A stretch of 64,000 nt of DNA from positions 62,001 through 126,000 of the forward strand of contig WOFQ01000032.1 of NCBI GenBank assembly GCA_012184525.1, written 5' to 3'. The notes beneath the pieces were generated by a model, which saw only the letters and a program-made list of their open reading frames with translations, had not been told where the DNA came from and made no database searches. Position numbers and translations under genes: made by a program. Shown one piece after another: positions 10,283 to 21,296 of the stretch. Within the stretch, counting starts at the first letter, position 1; the number at the start of each line of letters is the position of its first letter. The stretch is from Xenoacremonium recifei. Lineage: Eukaryota > Ascomycota > Sordariomycetes > Hypocreales > Nectriaceae.

Positions 10283-10838
10283 GGGGTGAACCAGCCATAA
10301 TATCGAAATAGAAGAGGAGGGACTGGGTAGACGCTTTTTCAAGCCTGGAGCGAGAGAAAGCCAAGGGAGAACGTTCAAGAGGGAGGATTATCGCAAGCCG
10401 GGTTTAGGCAACGGTGCAGAAGTTAGACGGGCGCCCTTGTTTCGACATCTTGAGCCCTGGGGATTGTACATAGGATGGGCGGTTGGTTTATTTGCTCTCA
10501 CATCGAGGAACACAAGCCCCTCAGCATTGGGGTTCTGGCGTTTGTAGCACTGGGTAAAAGCACGGATTTTAATCATACATTCATATCACAAGGACCAAAT
10601 CTGCGCTCTCGGCGAGAATCGTGAACCGATCGTTTAGATACCAAACACCGCCTCCGTTTTTGCGATCTACATGAGACTCCTTACATGCAAAACGCCAATG
10701 TGACATGCCCGCCTTCATAATGTTCAAACCAGGTCCCCCTCCCCCCTATGTCACCCCGCAGGACCCTTGCACTCCTTTATAGCATTCTTTTCCCAAAAGG
10801 GGCCGGACTCGTTCATTTACGTGTATGCGTATAAGAAT
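10283..10838. other. Convergent 3' spacer
   Basis: The 3' ends of the SNARE gene and the ArfGAP gene face each other across 556 bp. No reading frame with protein character and no repeat was seen. Confidence 0.45.
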
Positions 10839-12612
10839 TTACTGCCAAACATTGGAGAACAGGTCCTCGTCAGCGCCGAAGCCACCTGCTTTGTTTGTAG
10901 TTCCCGCATTGGCTGGCTGCGCCGAGCCAGTCGTCCATCCGCCGAATTCCTCGTCAGCTGACACCTTGGGCGCGGGGTTGAAGCCACCAGAGGCACCAGG
11001 CACAATAGGCGTGTTGGCGAAGGAGCTTGAGGTATTTGCGAAGGAAGAAGTACCAGTATTGGCAAAGGAGGTCGAGTTTCCCCAGCCGAAGTCGTTAGAG
11101 GCAGGCTTAGGGATCTCGGGACTCTTTTGCGCGGGGGCGGGCGCCGGAGCAGCAGCGGGAGTGCTCCATGCATTACCGCCCCAGACATCAGCTCCGGACA
11201 TGCCACCGAAACCACCGGCGGCAGGGGGAGAAGTCGGGGCAGGGGCCGGAGCTGCAGGTGCGATCTGTGGAGAAGACAAGTTGAAGACAGAGCTGGAGGT
11301 GGCGGCGGGGGTTGGGTTGCTGGGAGGTGGTGAGGTCTGGGTGACGGGAGCGGAGAGGTCGAAGAGGTCGCCCATGGCAGATGACTGGGCGGGCGCAGCA
11401 GCAGGTGCAGGAGATGAGAAGCCACCAAAGCCTCCCATTAGGTTGGAGGATTGCTTCTGCTGCACGGGAGCGGCGGGCTGGGCGGGCTTCTGGTCGAAAA
11501 AGCTTCCGCCACCTAGCCCTCCGAATGCGCTGCTGCTCGATTGCATTCGGCTGGACGTAGCACTTCCCAAGCTGGCAAAGGGGTCCGCCGCAGCAGGCTT
11601 CGGGCTGGTAGTGTTGGACATGCTCAAGTTGCTGAAGGCGTCGGTGAAACCGCCACCAACAGAACCCTGAGATTGGTGGCCCATGTTTGGTGAGCCCATG
11701 CCACCAAAGCCACCGACAGGCTGCGCAGGTTGTTGCTGCTGCGGGGGTTGTGGTCGAGGTGCGGTGGCATAGAGCGAGAGAATGGATTGCTTCAGATCGG
11801 GGCGGGACTGACCGCCTTGGTTGCTAACCCCTGAAGTGCTCGCTGGCCGGGGGGGCGCGGCGGGGTCTCCAAAGAAGTCCAGTCCCAGCAAAGAATCCTT
11901 TGTACTCGTCGCCCTCGGGGGAGCGGGTTCGGCCTTGGGCGCAACTTTGGCGGGAGCAGCAGCAGGAGCGCGCACAGGACCAGGTTCAGGACCGCCGATG
12001 AGATCGCCCTGCGGAGCTGGAATAGCCGCAGGAGCCTGAGACTGCCCTTGCGAAGCTTTCCTGAGTGATTCCTTCCGCTGGATATTCTGCTTCTCCTTGA
12101 CGATGCTGAGGGGAACGTCGTCGTCGCCGTCAACATCGAGGGTCGAGGGATCGGGCTTCGGGCCATCCATGACCCATCGCTTCAGTTCGTACTTGGTTCG
12201 GATGAAGTTCTCGATCTTCGACTCGGAGGGCATGTGGCCGGGCGCAAGCTTGGCTTCCCAGTACTTATTCGCGCGGGCATTGCCCCAGCTCAGAATGCTC
12301 TGCATCTGCTCATCCGTCCACGAATCCAGGTCGACTGACTTGACACGGCTGATGTGCGTGCCCATGCCGCGATGGATGCCCGAGCAGCGGATGCAGATGA
12401 AGACGCCGAGGTTCCAGCTCGCCCATCGCGGGTCTGTCCAGGGCAAGACAAGTTAGCAGAGCGCATCAAGACCTGATGTTCCGAGACCACGTACGCTTGT
12501 TCCTCTTGCAGTCGGCGCACACTTTGTTCGTCTCCAGCTTCAGGAGGCTCTTGATGGTGGCCTGGTTCTGCGCTGCCCGCTCGGCGGCGGGGTTCGGCGC
12601 TCTTCTTGACAT
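10839..12612 (-). CDS. ArfGAP, Age2/SMAP-like
   Basis: Two exons on the minus strand, 12612-12495 and 12433-10839 (intron 60 bp, phase 1), encode about 570 residues. The first exon supplies CADC and the second CIRC, together forming the ArfGAP zinc finger (C32, C35, C53, C56), followed by GIHR with the arginine finger at about R61 and the HISRVKSVDLDSW block. The GAP domain ends near residue 150. The remaining 400 residues are low-complexity Pro/Ala/Gln/Gly/Ser with repeated GGFGG motifs and end DLFSNVWQ, as in Age2/SMAP-type adaptors. The protein would stimulate GTP hydrolysis on Arf1 at the trans-Golgi network or endosomes. The low-complexity tail is open on the opposite strand too, which is a composition effect. 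The exact yeast counterpart (Age2 versus Gts1) is inferred. Confidence 0.92.
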
Positions 12613-13325
12613 GGCGTCGGAATTGTGAGCGATGGGGTATTATGGAAATCGAGGATGAGCGGGAGGACGCGGTGTTCGTGGCGAGGAAGAGGGCAGCAAT
12701 TCCGGCGGGCGATGATGTTGTCCAGCGAAAAGCCAGCAACCTGGAAGGGGTTGACTCGTGTGCCTAAAAGGGATAGCAATGAGAGGTGAGGCAGGAGGTG
12801 GCCAAGGTGGTCCGTGGTGCAACTTGCCTTTAGTGGTTGATGGGGATTATCAGACCCGCCCAACAAGGGAGCGCTCCAGCCACGTTGCTCCTCCACATCT
12901 CTGCTAAGATAAGAGATGCACGTCAAGATGAGGTACCAGGTGTGGCGCAACCTTCGTCGCGTGGAGGTAGAAGGGCATGAGGAAACGCCACTTCTGCATT
13001 GACGAGCTGCAAAATATTCCAAAATCCCCGTATGGATTGCAGATCTTAGAGTTTTGGATCATACTTGTCAAACCAGGGGAGAAAATACTCAGAGTCCTGC
13101 GTATTTGCGTATCTCTCATCCTGGGCGTATATCCCCAGTAATTGGAATCAATCGTGGCTGTGGCAAAGCGCTGTAACCCGCTAAAGAAAATAGATGATGC
13201 AACCGCCGCAGCGATTCCGTTCCCCATGATTTGTCACGCCCGGCATCGCACTTAGACGCAGTGAGAAATCTCACTCAGCCTCACCTGGCATACTCTGGCC
13301 TGATATATTAACCTACTCATCCTCT
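12613..13325. promoter_or_regulatory. Divergent promoter between ArfGAP and MsrB
   Basis: About 710 bp between two divergent start codons. The sequence near 13214 (TGTCACGCCC) happens to share ten bases with the solo-LTR candidate at 3399 but nothing further. No specific regulatory motif was identified. Confidence 0.45.
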
Positions 13326-14024
13326 ATGCCTTTGCCGAGTCTTGCAAGAACTTCAATGCGATTTTCTCCATTCTTCTCAACTCTGCTCTACACCTTCTCA
13401 AACGTCACCCGTCTCAGATCGCCACATCCGGCTTCTCTCATCGCGACCACTCGCCCAATTCCCCTCAGATCTATGTCCGGCATCCCCCTCCTAGGCGCTC
13501 TTTTTGGTTCCAAGTCCAACAAGTCTTCCGAAATGTCTTATCCCGACCAGCGCAGCAACGACGAATGGCGAGCTGTTCTCAACAAGGGTTCGTCCTCTCT
13601 CTAATTACCCCGCTCACCTCACTAACACATCGCAGAGCAGTTCCGCATCCTTCGCGAAAAGGGCACTGAAGCTCCTGGCTCTGGCAAGTTTGACAAGCAC
13701 TACCCTTCTGAGGGCGTGTACACTTGCGCTGGTTGCAGCGCGCCGCTCTACAAAGCCACCCACAAGTTCAGCTCCGGCTGCGGCTGGCCGGCCTACTTCG
13801 ACAGCATTCCCGGGGCTGTGACTCGCCACGAGGATCGCACCTTCGGCATGGCACGCACTGAGATTGTGTGTTCTAACTGCGGAGGACACCTGGGCCATGT
13901 CTTCAAGGGCGAGGGTTACAACACGCCCACCGATGAGCGACACTGCGTCAACAGCATCAGCTTGAACTTCTCGCCCGACGACAAGGTTGTGAGCAAGTCT
14001 GAGGGCGAAGCGAACAAGGCCTGA
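13326..14024 (+). CDS. msrB: Peptide methionine-R-sulfoxide reductase B
   Basis: Two exons, 13326-13587 and 13636-14024, joined over a 48-bp intron, give 216 residues. The catalytic domain starts near residue 75 and shows the structural zinc pairs CAGC and CSNC, the signature CGWPAY, and the catalytic cysteine in RHCVNS (about C191), followed by the short NF strand that closes the MsrB fold. It reduces methionine-R-sulfoxide in oxidised proteins using thioredoxin. The first 70 residues are rich in Arg, Ser and Thr with few acids and look like a mitochondrial presequence. In-frame internal starts (at the MSGIP and MSYPD methionines) could also make a cytosolic form. The MsrB part itself has the normal length. 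Confidence 0.95.
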
Positions 14025-14886
14025 ATTAAAGAATGAAACTGGGTTGGCTCTTTTGTAAAAGATTAGGTCGCTGGGAGTTGGCAGGCGCGAGATGGTGAAA
14101 TGATTGCAGTTATAGTTGACATGTATAAGGATGAGGGCGATGGGAAAGGAAACTTCGTGGCGCGAGATGTTAGTTCAGAAAATCCAAGATGAACGGTCGC
14201 TTATCAAGTTCATTAATGCTGTCTATTCTGGGTGAGACTAATGGTCTTTCGAATGGTAAGCACGGTGCTCAAAGCCCATGGTTCAAGAGATCGCTTATAT
14301 GAGCAAGGCCCTTCTTGACTCGAGGTTCATTCAGTCCAAAGGGCTATTTCGTCTTGCATATCTCGAAATAAGTTCAGGGCCCACGTAGTAAACATTAGAT
14401 TACCCCAGTGTTGAGTCTGGCGATCGTAACTATGTTACAGAAAGTCAAATACCCAAAATATTGGTGCAGTAAATCTATGAAAGTAAGATACATTTAAGGA
14501 CAAGAACCAAGGATAACGAAACGACCGAAAAAAACACAAACTGACAAACAAACTGCTCGCCATATTCCCAAACCCTAACCGCGTGAGTTCCCGCCTCTAA
14601 CCTGCCGAAAACCCCGCGATACAACTTTCATAACCCAAAACAAAGGAAAAGGAATTGCTTCTAGAAGTTCTGTGCTAAATCTTGTAATATCACGCTATTT
14701 TTAGATCCAATCGCTGTCGAATACGCGACGTTAAGAGCGTCGGTAATATCGGGCTAGCAATGCGCCCCGTGTTACCTCTTTATATGCGATGCCCCCAATA
14801 CCAGCATGTCTCCCAGCTTCTATCATGTTACAAAGGCGCTTCATATAGAGATGTATATCATTTTTTCCGTGTGATCGATATGGCAG
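14025..14886. other. Convergent 3' spacer
   Basis: About 860 bp of AT-leaning sequence lie between the MsrB stop codon and the 3' end of the minus-strand hypothetical gene. No gene, repeat or RNA was recognised. Confidence 0.45.
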
Positions 14887-16020
14887 TTAGTCAAACTCTG
14901 CCGGGCAGTATACCCATTCTTCGGTGTCCGAGTCCAGATGCTTGAACTGCTGCTTGTTGACGTCCCATTCCCAGTAGGGATCATCGCTGAAGTCATCTTC
15001 TTCAAGATGTTCAACCTCGGGAAATGGTTCGCAAGGCCTGTCGTCAATGTCCATTTCTGGGCTACTCTCTGGCCCAGTGATAGACCTGGTATCCATCTCG
15101 GTGCCGATCTCTCGTTCGCTGAGACGCAGGTTTCCCATTCGGCATCCCAGAGCTTCGTCATTCTCTGCTTCAGGCTCCAGAGCTCGAGCCTGTTCAGAAG
15201 TGATTGATTCAGCCCGAGAACCCTTTTCAGATTTTTCGGGATCTTCCTCGGGCTTTAGCACCACGATTGTCGGTACAGCCATTGCGGCTGCTATCAAGGA
15301 GTTCTTGGCCGTTTCCCACGATGCCACTGACTTTGTGTTGGAAACCCGCATATTGGAATCAAAAGCAGATTGATTCGCGGATCTGTCTGTTTCTGTCAGT
15401 CGGCCGCTGTCTGATGAGGCCCTGCCTCTGCCCCTCAGCGCTCCAAGCCATCGTCTATTTCTCCAACTGAGCTCCCTTTGGGAGAGAGACCGAGACAAAC
15501 GCTTTGACGGAGCTAAGTTTGTGTTCCGTGATGAGGCCAACTCGGGACCGCTCTCGTGGCACTTGACCAGTCTACGACGTGAATTGGCCGAGTAATTTTG
15601 AGCTCCCTGTAACTCGGCCAAACAGCTTGGTATCGTCGGTCCGATCACATCGAAGGGAATGGCCGTGGAGAAAGAAAATTGTGTAACAGTGATCTGCGCT
15701 TCGAGGTCGCCATAATGCATTGCGCCCTCTCCAGTTACGGCCGTGGAAGCCACTGCCCTATGGTTGGTGCAGTATGGCCAGTCCAGGGGCGGTTTGCTGT
15801 TGACCTTGGCATTGACAGCAATTCCAGTGTGAGGATTCATAACGCTCTCGATATTGGTCAGCCAGATGATCATAGCATTGCACGTGACAGCCTTCCTCAC
15901 CGTTGTGCATATATGAAGCACTTCCACGGAAGTGGCGTCGATTCGTACGAGAAGGCATGCAGTTGTATGTACTTTCCAGTACAGCGGACTTTTGAACGCC
16001 GGCGAGGATTTATTTCGCAA
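14887..16020 (-). CDS. Hypothetical protein with acidic WEWD-type C-terminus
   Basis: A continuous minus-strand frame of 377 codons. ATG at 15720 (residue 101 of this frame) is an alternative start; the 100 codons before it read less like protein, so the true N-terminus is uncertain. The middle is basic and serine-rich (around SKRLSRSLSQRELSWRNRRW). The last 70 residues are strongly acidic and end in an aromatic motif, DDPYWEWDVNKQQ followed by EEWVYCPAEFD. The W-rich tail reads like a conserved short module of ascomycete-specific proteins, but I cannot name the family or function. No signal peptide or membrane segment is clear in the shorter form. Neighbours are a convergent MsrB gene and a divergent unassigned gene. 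Confidence 0.6.
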   Translation of the reverse strand: MRNKSSPAFKSPLYWKVHTTACLLVRIDATSVEVLHICTTVRKAVTCNAMIIWLTNIESVMNPHTGIAVNAKVNSKPPLDWPYCTNHRAVASTAVTGEGAMHYGDLEAQITVTQFSFSTAIPFDVIGPTIPSCLAELQGAQNYSANSRRRLVKCHESGPELASSRNTNLAPSKRLSRSLSQRELSWRNRRWLGALRGRGRASSDSGRLTETDRSANQSAFDSNMRVSNTKSVASWETAKNSLIAAAMAVPTIVVLKPEEDPEKSEKGSRAESITSEQARALEPEAENDEALGCRMGNLRLSEREIGTEMDTRSITGPESSPEMDIDDRPCEPFPEVEHLEEDDFSDDPYWEWDVNKQQFKHLDSDTEEWVYCPAEFD

Positions 16021-17288
16021 CTTAGAGGACAGACCTTTTTTACTTTATAGTCCACCTGCGGTCCCAATCGAAATGACCTCATCCTGTAGAAAAAATAGGG
16101 CGGAAGTGCTAGGTTCCAAATCGCGCAGTCACGTCAGTCAAGCAGTCGGCTAGCGAAACCCTTCTGTCTCACCCGAGGGCTTCATGGAGGCAGTGCATTA
16201 CACGTCAAGCAGCCTCGTAAGCCCCGTTTCTTAACTCGAGCAGGCAAAGTGCAAGTCCTGTTCGGAGATACGAGGTGAAATAATTTCGGTCATCTCCAAT
16301 AAGGATCGAGAGTTTTGACAGCAAATTGTGCTGAAAATTACAAAATCGTCAGCGAGGGAACACAGCCGCACCATGGGTACACCGCCACTTACCATGTTAT
16401 CAAGTCGTCTGGTGGAACCTGTAGGAGACACATATAAACCAGGCGTCATAAACCCTCGGCTGCCTAAAGCAGGGCTGCCAAATTACAATACCATTGTCCC
16501 GTGTGCGGTTGAGGTGCAATCTCAGCCACCACCTCAACTGTCCTCGACTCCGCCTTGCAAAAAGCCAACCAGAAATTCTACCAAGAACCCTCTTCTCTGG
16601 GATAATTTCGTAGAAAACAACAAATGGCAACCCCTGCCATCACAGACAATGACTCGTCCTTGGAGGCCTGAGCCATCCTCAAGGGCTGCGCAGGGAGTCG
16701 GTCCCACGCGGAGCCTCATCGCAGTACAGGTAGACGCAGCAGATTTGCAAGCATTATGACCCTGCTAGCTCAGTGGCAATGCCCATAAGTTGTGATTCTT
16801 GTCCATCATACGAGAGGTCAATCGGCCTCAAGCTCAAGGGCGAGGGTAAAAACAAAGCAAAGACAGCCGCTCGTTAGGCCTGCGGCCTGCTGGACCAGAA
16901 ATTCATATCAGCACAAGCTCCCACGCCCAGTCCTGGGTTCTTCAGACACAGGCGCCCCCCCTCCGCGAGATTCGGATAGCGTCCACCTGTTCCTCCGAAG
17001 TATCTGCGCCTTCAACAGTCAAATTTGAGGGCGGCCAATAGCCCGTCAGCAATAACTCTATCGGTGGCTCTTGGTTCACTGACTGAGTAGACAGATGCTG
17101 GGTATAATATCGTTCGAAGAGACAGGAGGTCTTGTCGATGGACTTATTCGCCGCATCCAGCCTTCAGGAAAAGACCCTTATATGTAGGATACGGCTTGCC
17201 CCTGGCGCAACACATGGTTGTGATACTGACTTGAACTTGCGCCTAGAATTCCTGTGTTTCCTGTAACGTACGTACCAAGCTCTCAATA
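16021..17288. other. Divergent spacer, no recognised gene
   Basis: Nearly 1.3 kb between two divergent unassigned genes. A + strand frame of 143 codons (16328-16759) is Pro/Ser/Thr-rich and has no recognisable domain; I do not call it. No tRNA or repeat was seen. Confidence 0.4.
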
Positions 17289-18783
17289 ATGCCGGGAAGT
17301 AGAAGGCAGCGAAACCCCAAGCCGAACGAGACCGCCCCCAATATGCCTCTGTCCACTGGTCACACTGGAACCAACACAAATCCGACAACAACTTACGTCC
17401 CCAACCTGACACAAAATAATGTCACGAATACTCCGGCGCAACAGCAGTCCATGACTGAGCCTCCGATGATTGTATCAGATGACCAAGACAATGCAAGTAT
17501 TTGGGTTAACCCACAGGGTGCACCAACTCCAGTGTTGCAACCTGGAATACTGAATTCTTCGTCATATTCAAACATGCCCAGTTATGGCTCTGGGAATACA
17601 CCGATCAACTTGACTGGTCCGATTCCGCAGGCGACATATGTGCAAACAAGCGGGAATGGCTCATCCTTCAACTCGTCTAGCAACTTTGCAGACCCTGCTT
17701 TACAGTCCCCTGCAGTGAACAACTTTGGCCTGGCTCGATGGGTGCCGGATAATTCGGGGCATCTGGGTATGCCACATTATCGGGTATCTGGAGAGAATTC
17801 ACCGCTTAGTGAAGGCCAATACGGTTCAGGTCACGTTGACTTGACTCATCAACCTCAACCCATCCAAGCGCTCAGCCCAGACCCTCGACTGCCCTCGACC
17901 CGAACCCTCAACTTCATGGGTCCGTTGCCTGCAACATCAACGACACTTGGTCAAGTCAGCTACATGCAGCCTCCACGCCTGATGGTCACTCAACCTCCAG
18001 GCCACACCACTCAACCGCAACAGGGCCTGATCACTCAACCACACCAGGCCCTGATCACTCAACCACAACAGGGCCTAATCACTCAACCACAGGGCCAGAA
18101 GAGAAAACTTGACCAACTAGGAGGGTCCCAATCAGGGAATCCTCGCCCACGAGCACGAAGCTCAAGGGCCACATCGACCACTCGGCCATTTTTTCTAGGG
18201 CCAGGGCGCACATTGCCACGACGGAACATCCCGGCGTCCTTGGTCACATATTATGTGAAGAATCAGGAATGGATAGATCTGTTCGTTCGGGAGATACCCC
18301 ATCCGCAAAGTGATCAAGCAGTCGCTTTGAAGGCCGTCTGCGCTCTGGATCAAGACAGCAGTGTTTGCGACATTGATTTCGCAAAGAAGCACAAGTTGAA
18401 GATCCGGCCGATCCCCAAAGGGAAGCATACACTCCCGGTTAAAATCGGAGACAAGTTGGTCCAACCGGTCGAATACATCACGGTATACGTCGAGATCAAA
18501 ATCGGATCGGTGACGAAACCACAAGAGCTTGAATTACGGCTCGCATCGCTCGACGGGATGTCATTCGGCGACAAGCCGGATTTGATCGTGGGAAACCGTG
18601 CGCTGAAGAAGCTCGGCCTGCTCGATGTTGCAGATGGTGAGTGAATCCGATTGACATCAACGGTCCATGACTAACGACGGTAACGCAGGGGTCGAAGCTA
18701 TGTTGCGAGATGCCGAACTGGAGCTCTCGCCTCCGCCGAGCAACTCTGAGAACCTCTTCACTGGGTCATCCAGTCTATGTTGA
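17289..18783 (+). CDS. Unassigned protein with a degenerate retropepsin-like C-terminal domain
   Basis: Two exons, 17289-18636 and 18689-18783 (intron 52 bp with CTAAC), encode 480 residues. Residues 1-330 are low-complexity, rich in Asn, Pro, Gln, Ser and Thr, and include a tandem LITQPQQG-type repeat near residues 233-268 and a basic linker. Residues about 345-446 have the strand order of a retropepsin-like aspartic protease: ALDQDSS at the active-site position (D354), then FAKKHKLKIRPIP, IGDKLVQPVEYITVYVEI, and DLIVGNRALKKLGLL, which matches the usual 'ILGxxxLxxLGL' closing motif. The canonical D-[ST]-G triad is replaced by D-Q-D, so proteolysis is doubtful. It may be a domesticated retroelement protease used for binding. 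The fold call is my own recognition, not a search. Confidence 0.75.
17990..18095 (+). repeat. Tandem 27-30 bp coding repeat
   Basis: Three to four imperfect copies of a unit reading about GGGCCTGATCACTCAACCAC lie head to tail and encode LITQPQQG-type octa- to decapeptides within the disordered part of the 17289-18783 gene. Such repeats vary in copy number between strains. Confidence 0.75.
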
Positions 18784-19591
18784 GATAATCGATCGGGCAA
18801 GGTGCAAATACGTTTTCTTTAAAGTTAATAGAAGCGGCCATCAACTAGGCCAAGGTTAGGGATCGGCTGGCCCGCGACACAGGCACGGACGCCGATGCAT
18901 TGGATGACAGGAAGCTGCAGCGGGCTTGAGGATGATGGGGATAGAGATCAGATGGAGTTATCTCGGGAATTTCATTTTGTTTCAGTTTTGTGTTTTCGGT
19001 GTCTCGACGGAGTGGTCGTTCAGGGCTTGGAAAGGCAGAGATTTGAGGGATTTGGCATGGGATTCCGGGGATGTGTTTGGGTTGGGTTGTGTTGGGTTGG
19101 GTTTGATACCACGTGTCGATTTCCTTGTCGTGTATCTCTAAGCCACCGGTCGCAGCTTCCTTGTGATGACGGAGAATAAATCACGTGGACTGCATCTGAT
19201 TCCAGCGTCAAAAGCCGTTCTCGGTGCAGACTTCCCCCCAGTACCGAAAAAAAGCTGGGGAAAGCTGGCATGTGAAAGCCGCTAAGTTCGGAGCCAGTGG
19301 CGCCAAGCCCCATCCCCGGGCGACCAGATGAGATGCCTCGGCCGCTATTGCATCCCACCTGACATCACTTTCGGCGATTCAGTCGCATTCTCTCCAGCGT
19401 CGCGACTTGCCCTCCACATCCCTTCAACATCCGAGGTCTGCGGAGGTCATTTATAATCTGTGCCGTGAGACATCTCCCTCGATTCTTGTCCTGACTCTGC
19501 TTTCTGCATTCTCAATCTCGCTGTTGACCCTGCGCATCCCCTACGAAGCTCCCTACGATCCTATCCCTGCTGACGCTGCAAATCTGACAAG
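18784..19591. promoter_or_regulatory. Promoter region of the thiolase gene
   Basis: About 800 bp. It contains a G/T-rich run at 19078-19106 built from TTGGG units and, from about 19380, a pyrimidine-rich leader that runs to the thiolase start codon. Short frames over this leader have no protein character. Confidence 0.4.
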
Positions 19592-21025
19592 ATGGGCGGT
19601 ACGGCCTCTCCCCCCTTCCGACACATCAATGAGCCCTGTTCTGACTCTCTCTCGCAGCTCTTGACCGCATTTCCCAGATTGGAGGCCAGATCTCCGGAAA
19701 CCCGACTGCTGGCGGTCGCGACAAGATCCTGGAGAAGCGCCCCGACGATGTGAGCACCGCTCCCTCTCCTCTCCCGCCACGAGACTCCTCTAACGTCTGA
19801 CAACCAACAGGTCGTCGTCACCGCATGCTGCCGAAGCGCTTTCACGAGGGGCGGAAAGGGTGGCTTGAAGGACACCCCCGCTGCCGACATCATGGCCGGC
19901 GTCCTCAAGGCCATCATCGCCCGCTCCAAGATCAACCCTGCCCTCGTCGAAGACGTCTGCGTCGGTACCGTGCTCGCCCCTGGCGGTGGTGCAACTGAGA
20001 TGCGCGCAGCCAGCTTGTTCGCTGGATTCCCCGAGACGACCGCCGTACGAACGCTGAACCGACAATGCTCTTCGGGACTTCAGGCCTGTGTCGATGTGGC
20101 GAACCAGATCAAGGCGGGCATGATTGACGTTGGCATTGGCGCGGGTGTCGAGAGCATGAGCTTGCAATACGGGTAGGTCTTCAATCATACCCTGGCGAAA
20201 AACAACTCTACTGACACGAAACCCAGCCCCGGCGCCGTGACCGAGTTTTCCGAGGCGTTTGAGAACAACACCGAGGCCGCCAACTGCAAGGTGCCCATGG
20301 GCGTCCTGTCGGAAGACATGGCCAAGGATCTCGGGGTCGGCCGAGACGCTCAAGACGCTTTTGCCGCCAACTCGTACCAGAAGGCCTTCAAGGCCCAACA
20401 GGAAGGCCTCTTCGACGAGGAAATCACCCCTCTCAAGGTCAAGTTCGAGGACCCCAAGTCGGGCGAGACCAAGGAGATCACCGTTGCCAAGGACGACGGC
20501 ATCCGACCCAACATGACGGTCGAGTCGCTGGCCAAGATCCGCCCTGCCTTCGCCAAGGGCGGCAGCATCCACGCCGGAAACGCCAGCCAGATCTCGGACG
20601 GTGCCGCTGCCGTGCTGCTGATGCGCCGCTCCACTGCCGAGAAGCTTGGCCAGACCATCCTCGGCAAGTACGTCTGCGCATCCATCGTCGGCGTCAAGCC
20701 CCTCCTCATGGGCCAGGGCCCCTGGAAGGCCATCCCCAAGGCGCTCGACCTGGCTGGCATCTCCAAGGACGACGTCGACATCTTTGAGATCAACGAGGCC
20801 TTTGCTAGCCAGTGCCTGTGGTGCGCCAACGAGCTGGGCATCCCCCACGAGAAGATCAACCCCAAGGGCGGTGCCATTGCCTTTGGCCACCCCCTGGGCT
20901 GCACTGGTGCGCGCCAGGTCTCGACGCTGCTGTATGAGTTGAAGCGAACGGGTAAGAAGGTTGGCAACACTTCCATGTGTATCGGTACCGGAATGGGCAT
21001 GAGCGCCGTTTGGGTCGCGGAGTAA
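19592..21025 (+). CDS. POT1: 3-ketoacyl-CoA thiolase, peroxisomal type
   Basis: Four exons, 19592-19598, 19658-19749, 19811-20172 and 20227-21025, encode 419 residues. The first exon is only seven bases (ATG GGC G) but gives the start of a sensible N-terminus, MGALDRISQIGGQI. Thiolase landmarks are the acylated cysteine in RQCSSGLQA (C119), NEAFASQ, GHPLGCTGAR (H375) and CIGTGMG (C405). The reaction is the last step of fatty-acid beta-oxidation, cleaving 3-ketoacyl-CoA to acetyl-CoA and a shortened acyl-CoA. The N-terminal RISQIGGQI resembles a peroxisomal PTS2 (R-[LI]-x5-[HQ]-[LA]) with Ile as the last residue. No PTS1 tail is present (ends VAE). Length fits the dimeric peroxisomal thiolases rather than cytosolic acetoacetyl-CoA thiolase. 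Confidence 0.95.
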
Positions 21026-21296
21026 GGATGATGGGATTTTGAACGAAAACACGGGCCTGGGTCATATCCTGTACTACTAGAATGGGACATTGTTAGATGC
21101 GTTTAACTTCAAGAAACAAAGTCTTGGATACACTCAATGTTTTGCAGTGCGAATGTGAGGTTTGCCTCGCCGCCGTTAACTCGTGGTAAATGTATTGATA
21201 CGACGCATACAAACACTATGTCCTCCAGCCAATGCCAACCATATTCTCCCGACGTCTAGATCATCAGTCATTCAGACAACTTTTCATCACAAACTC

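Noticed and set aside
10825..11670. A 281-codon frame antisense to the ArfGAP tail
   Set aside because: Caused by Ala/Pro/Gly-rich codons of the disordered tail; no start context or splice logic.
13214..13223. TGTCACGCCC match to the start of the solo-LTR candidate
   Set aside because: The match stops after ten bases and the place is the MsrB promoter; no flanking repeat.
19078..19106. TTGGG-rich run resembling an interstitial telomere repeat
   Set aside because: Fungal telomere repeats are TTAGGG; the run is short and imperfect, best described as simple G/T-rich sequence.
19790..21052. A 420-codon open frame antisense to the thiolase gene
   Set aside because: It mirrors GC-rich codon third positions of the thiolase exons; the + strand has all thiolase motifs and the antisense reading has none.
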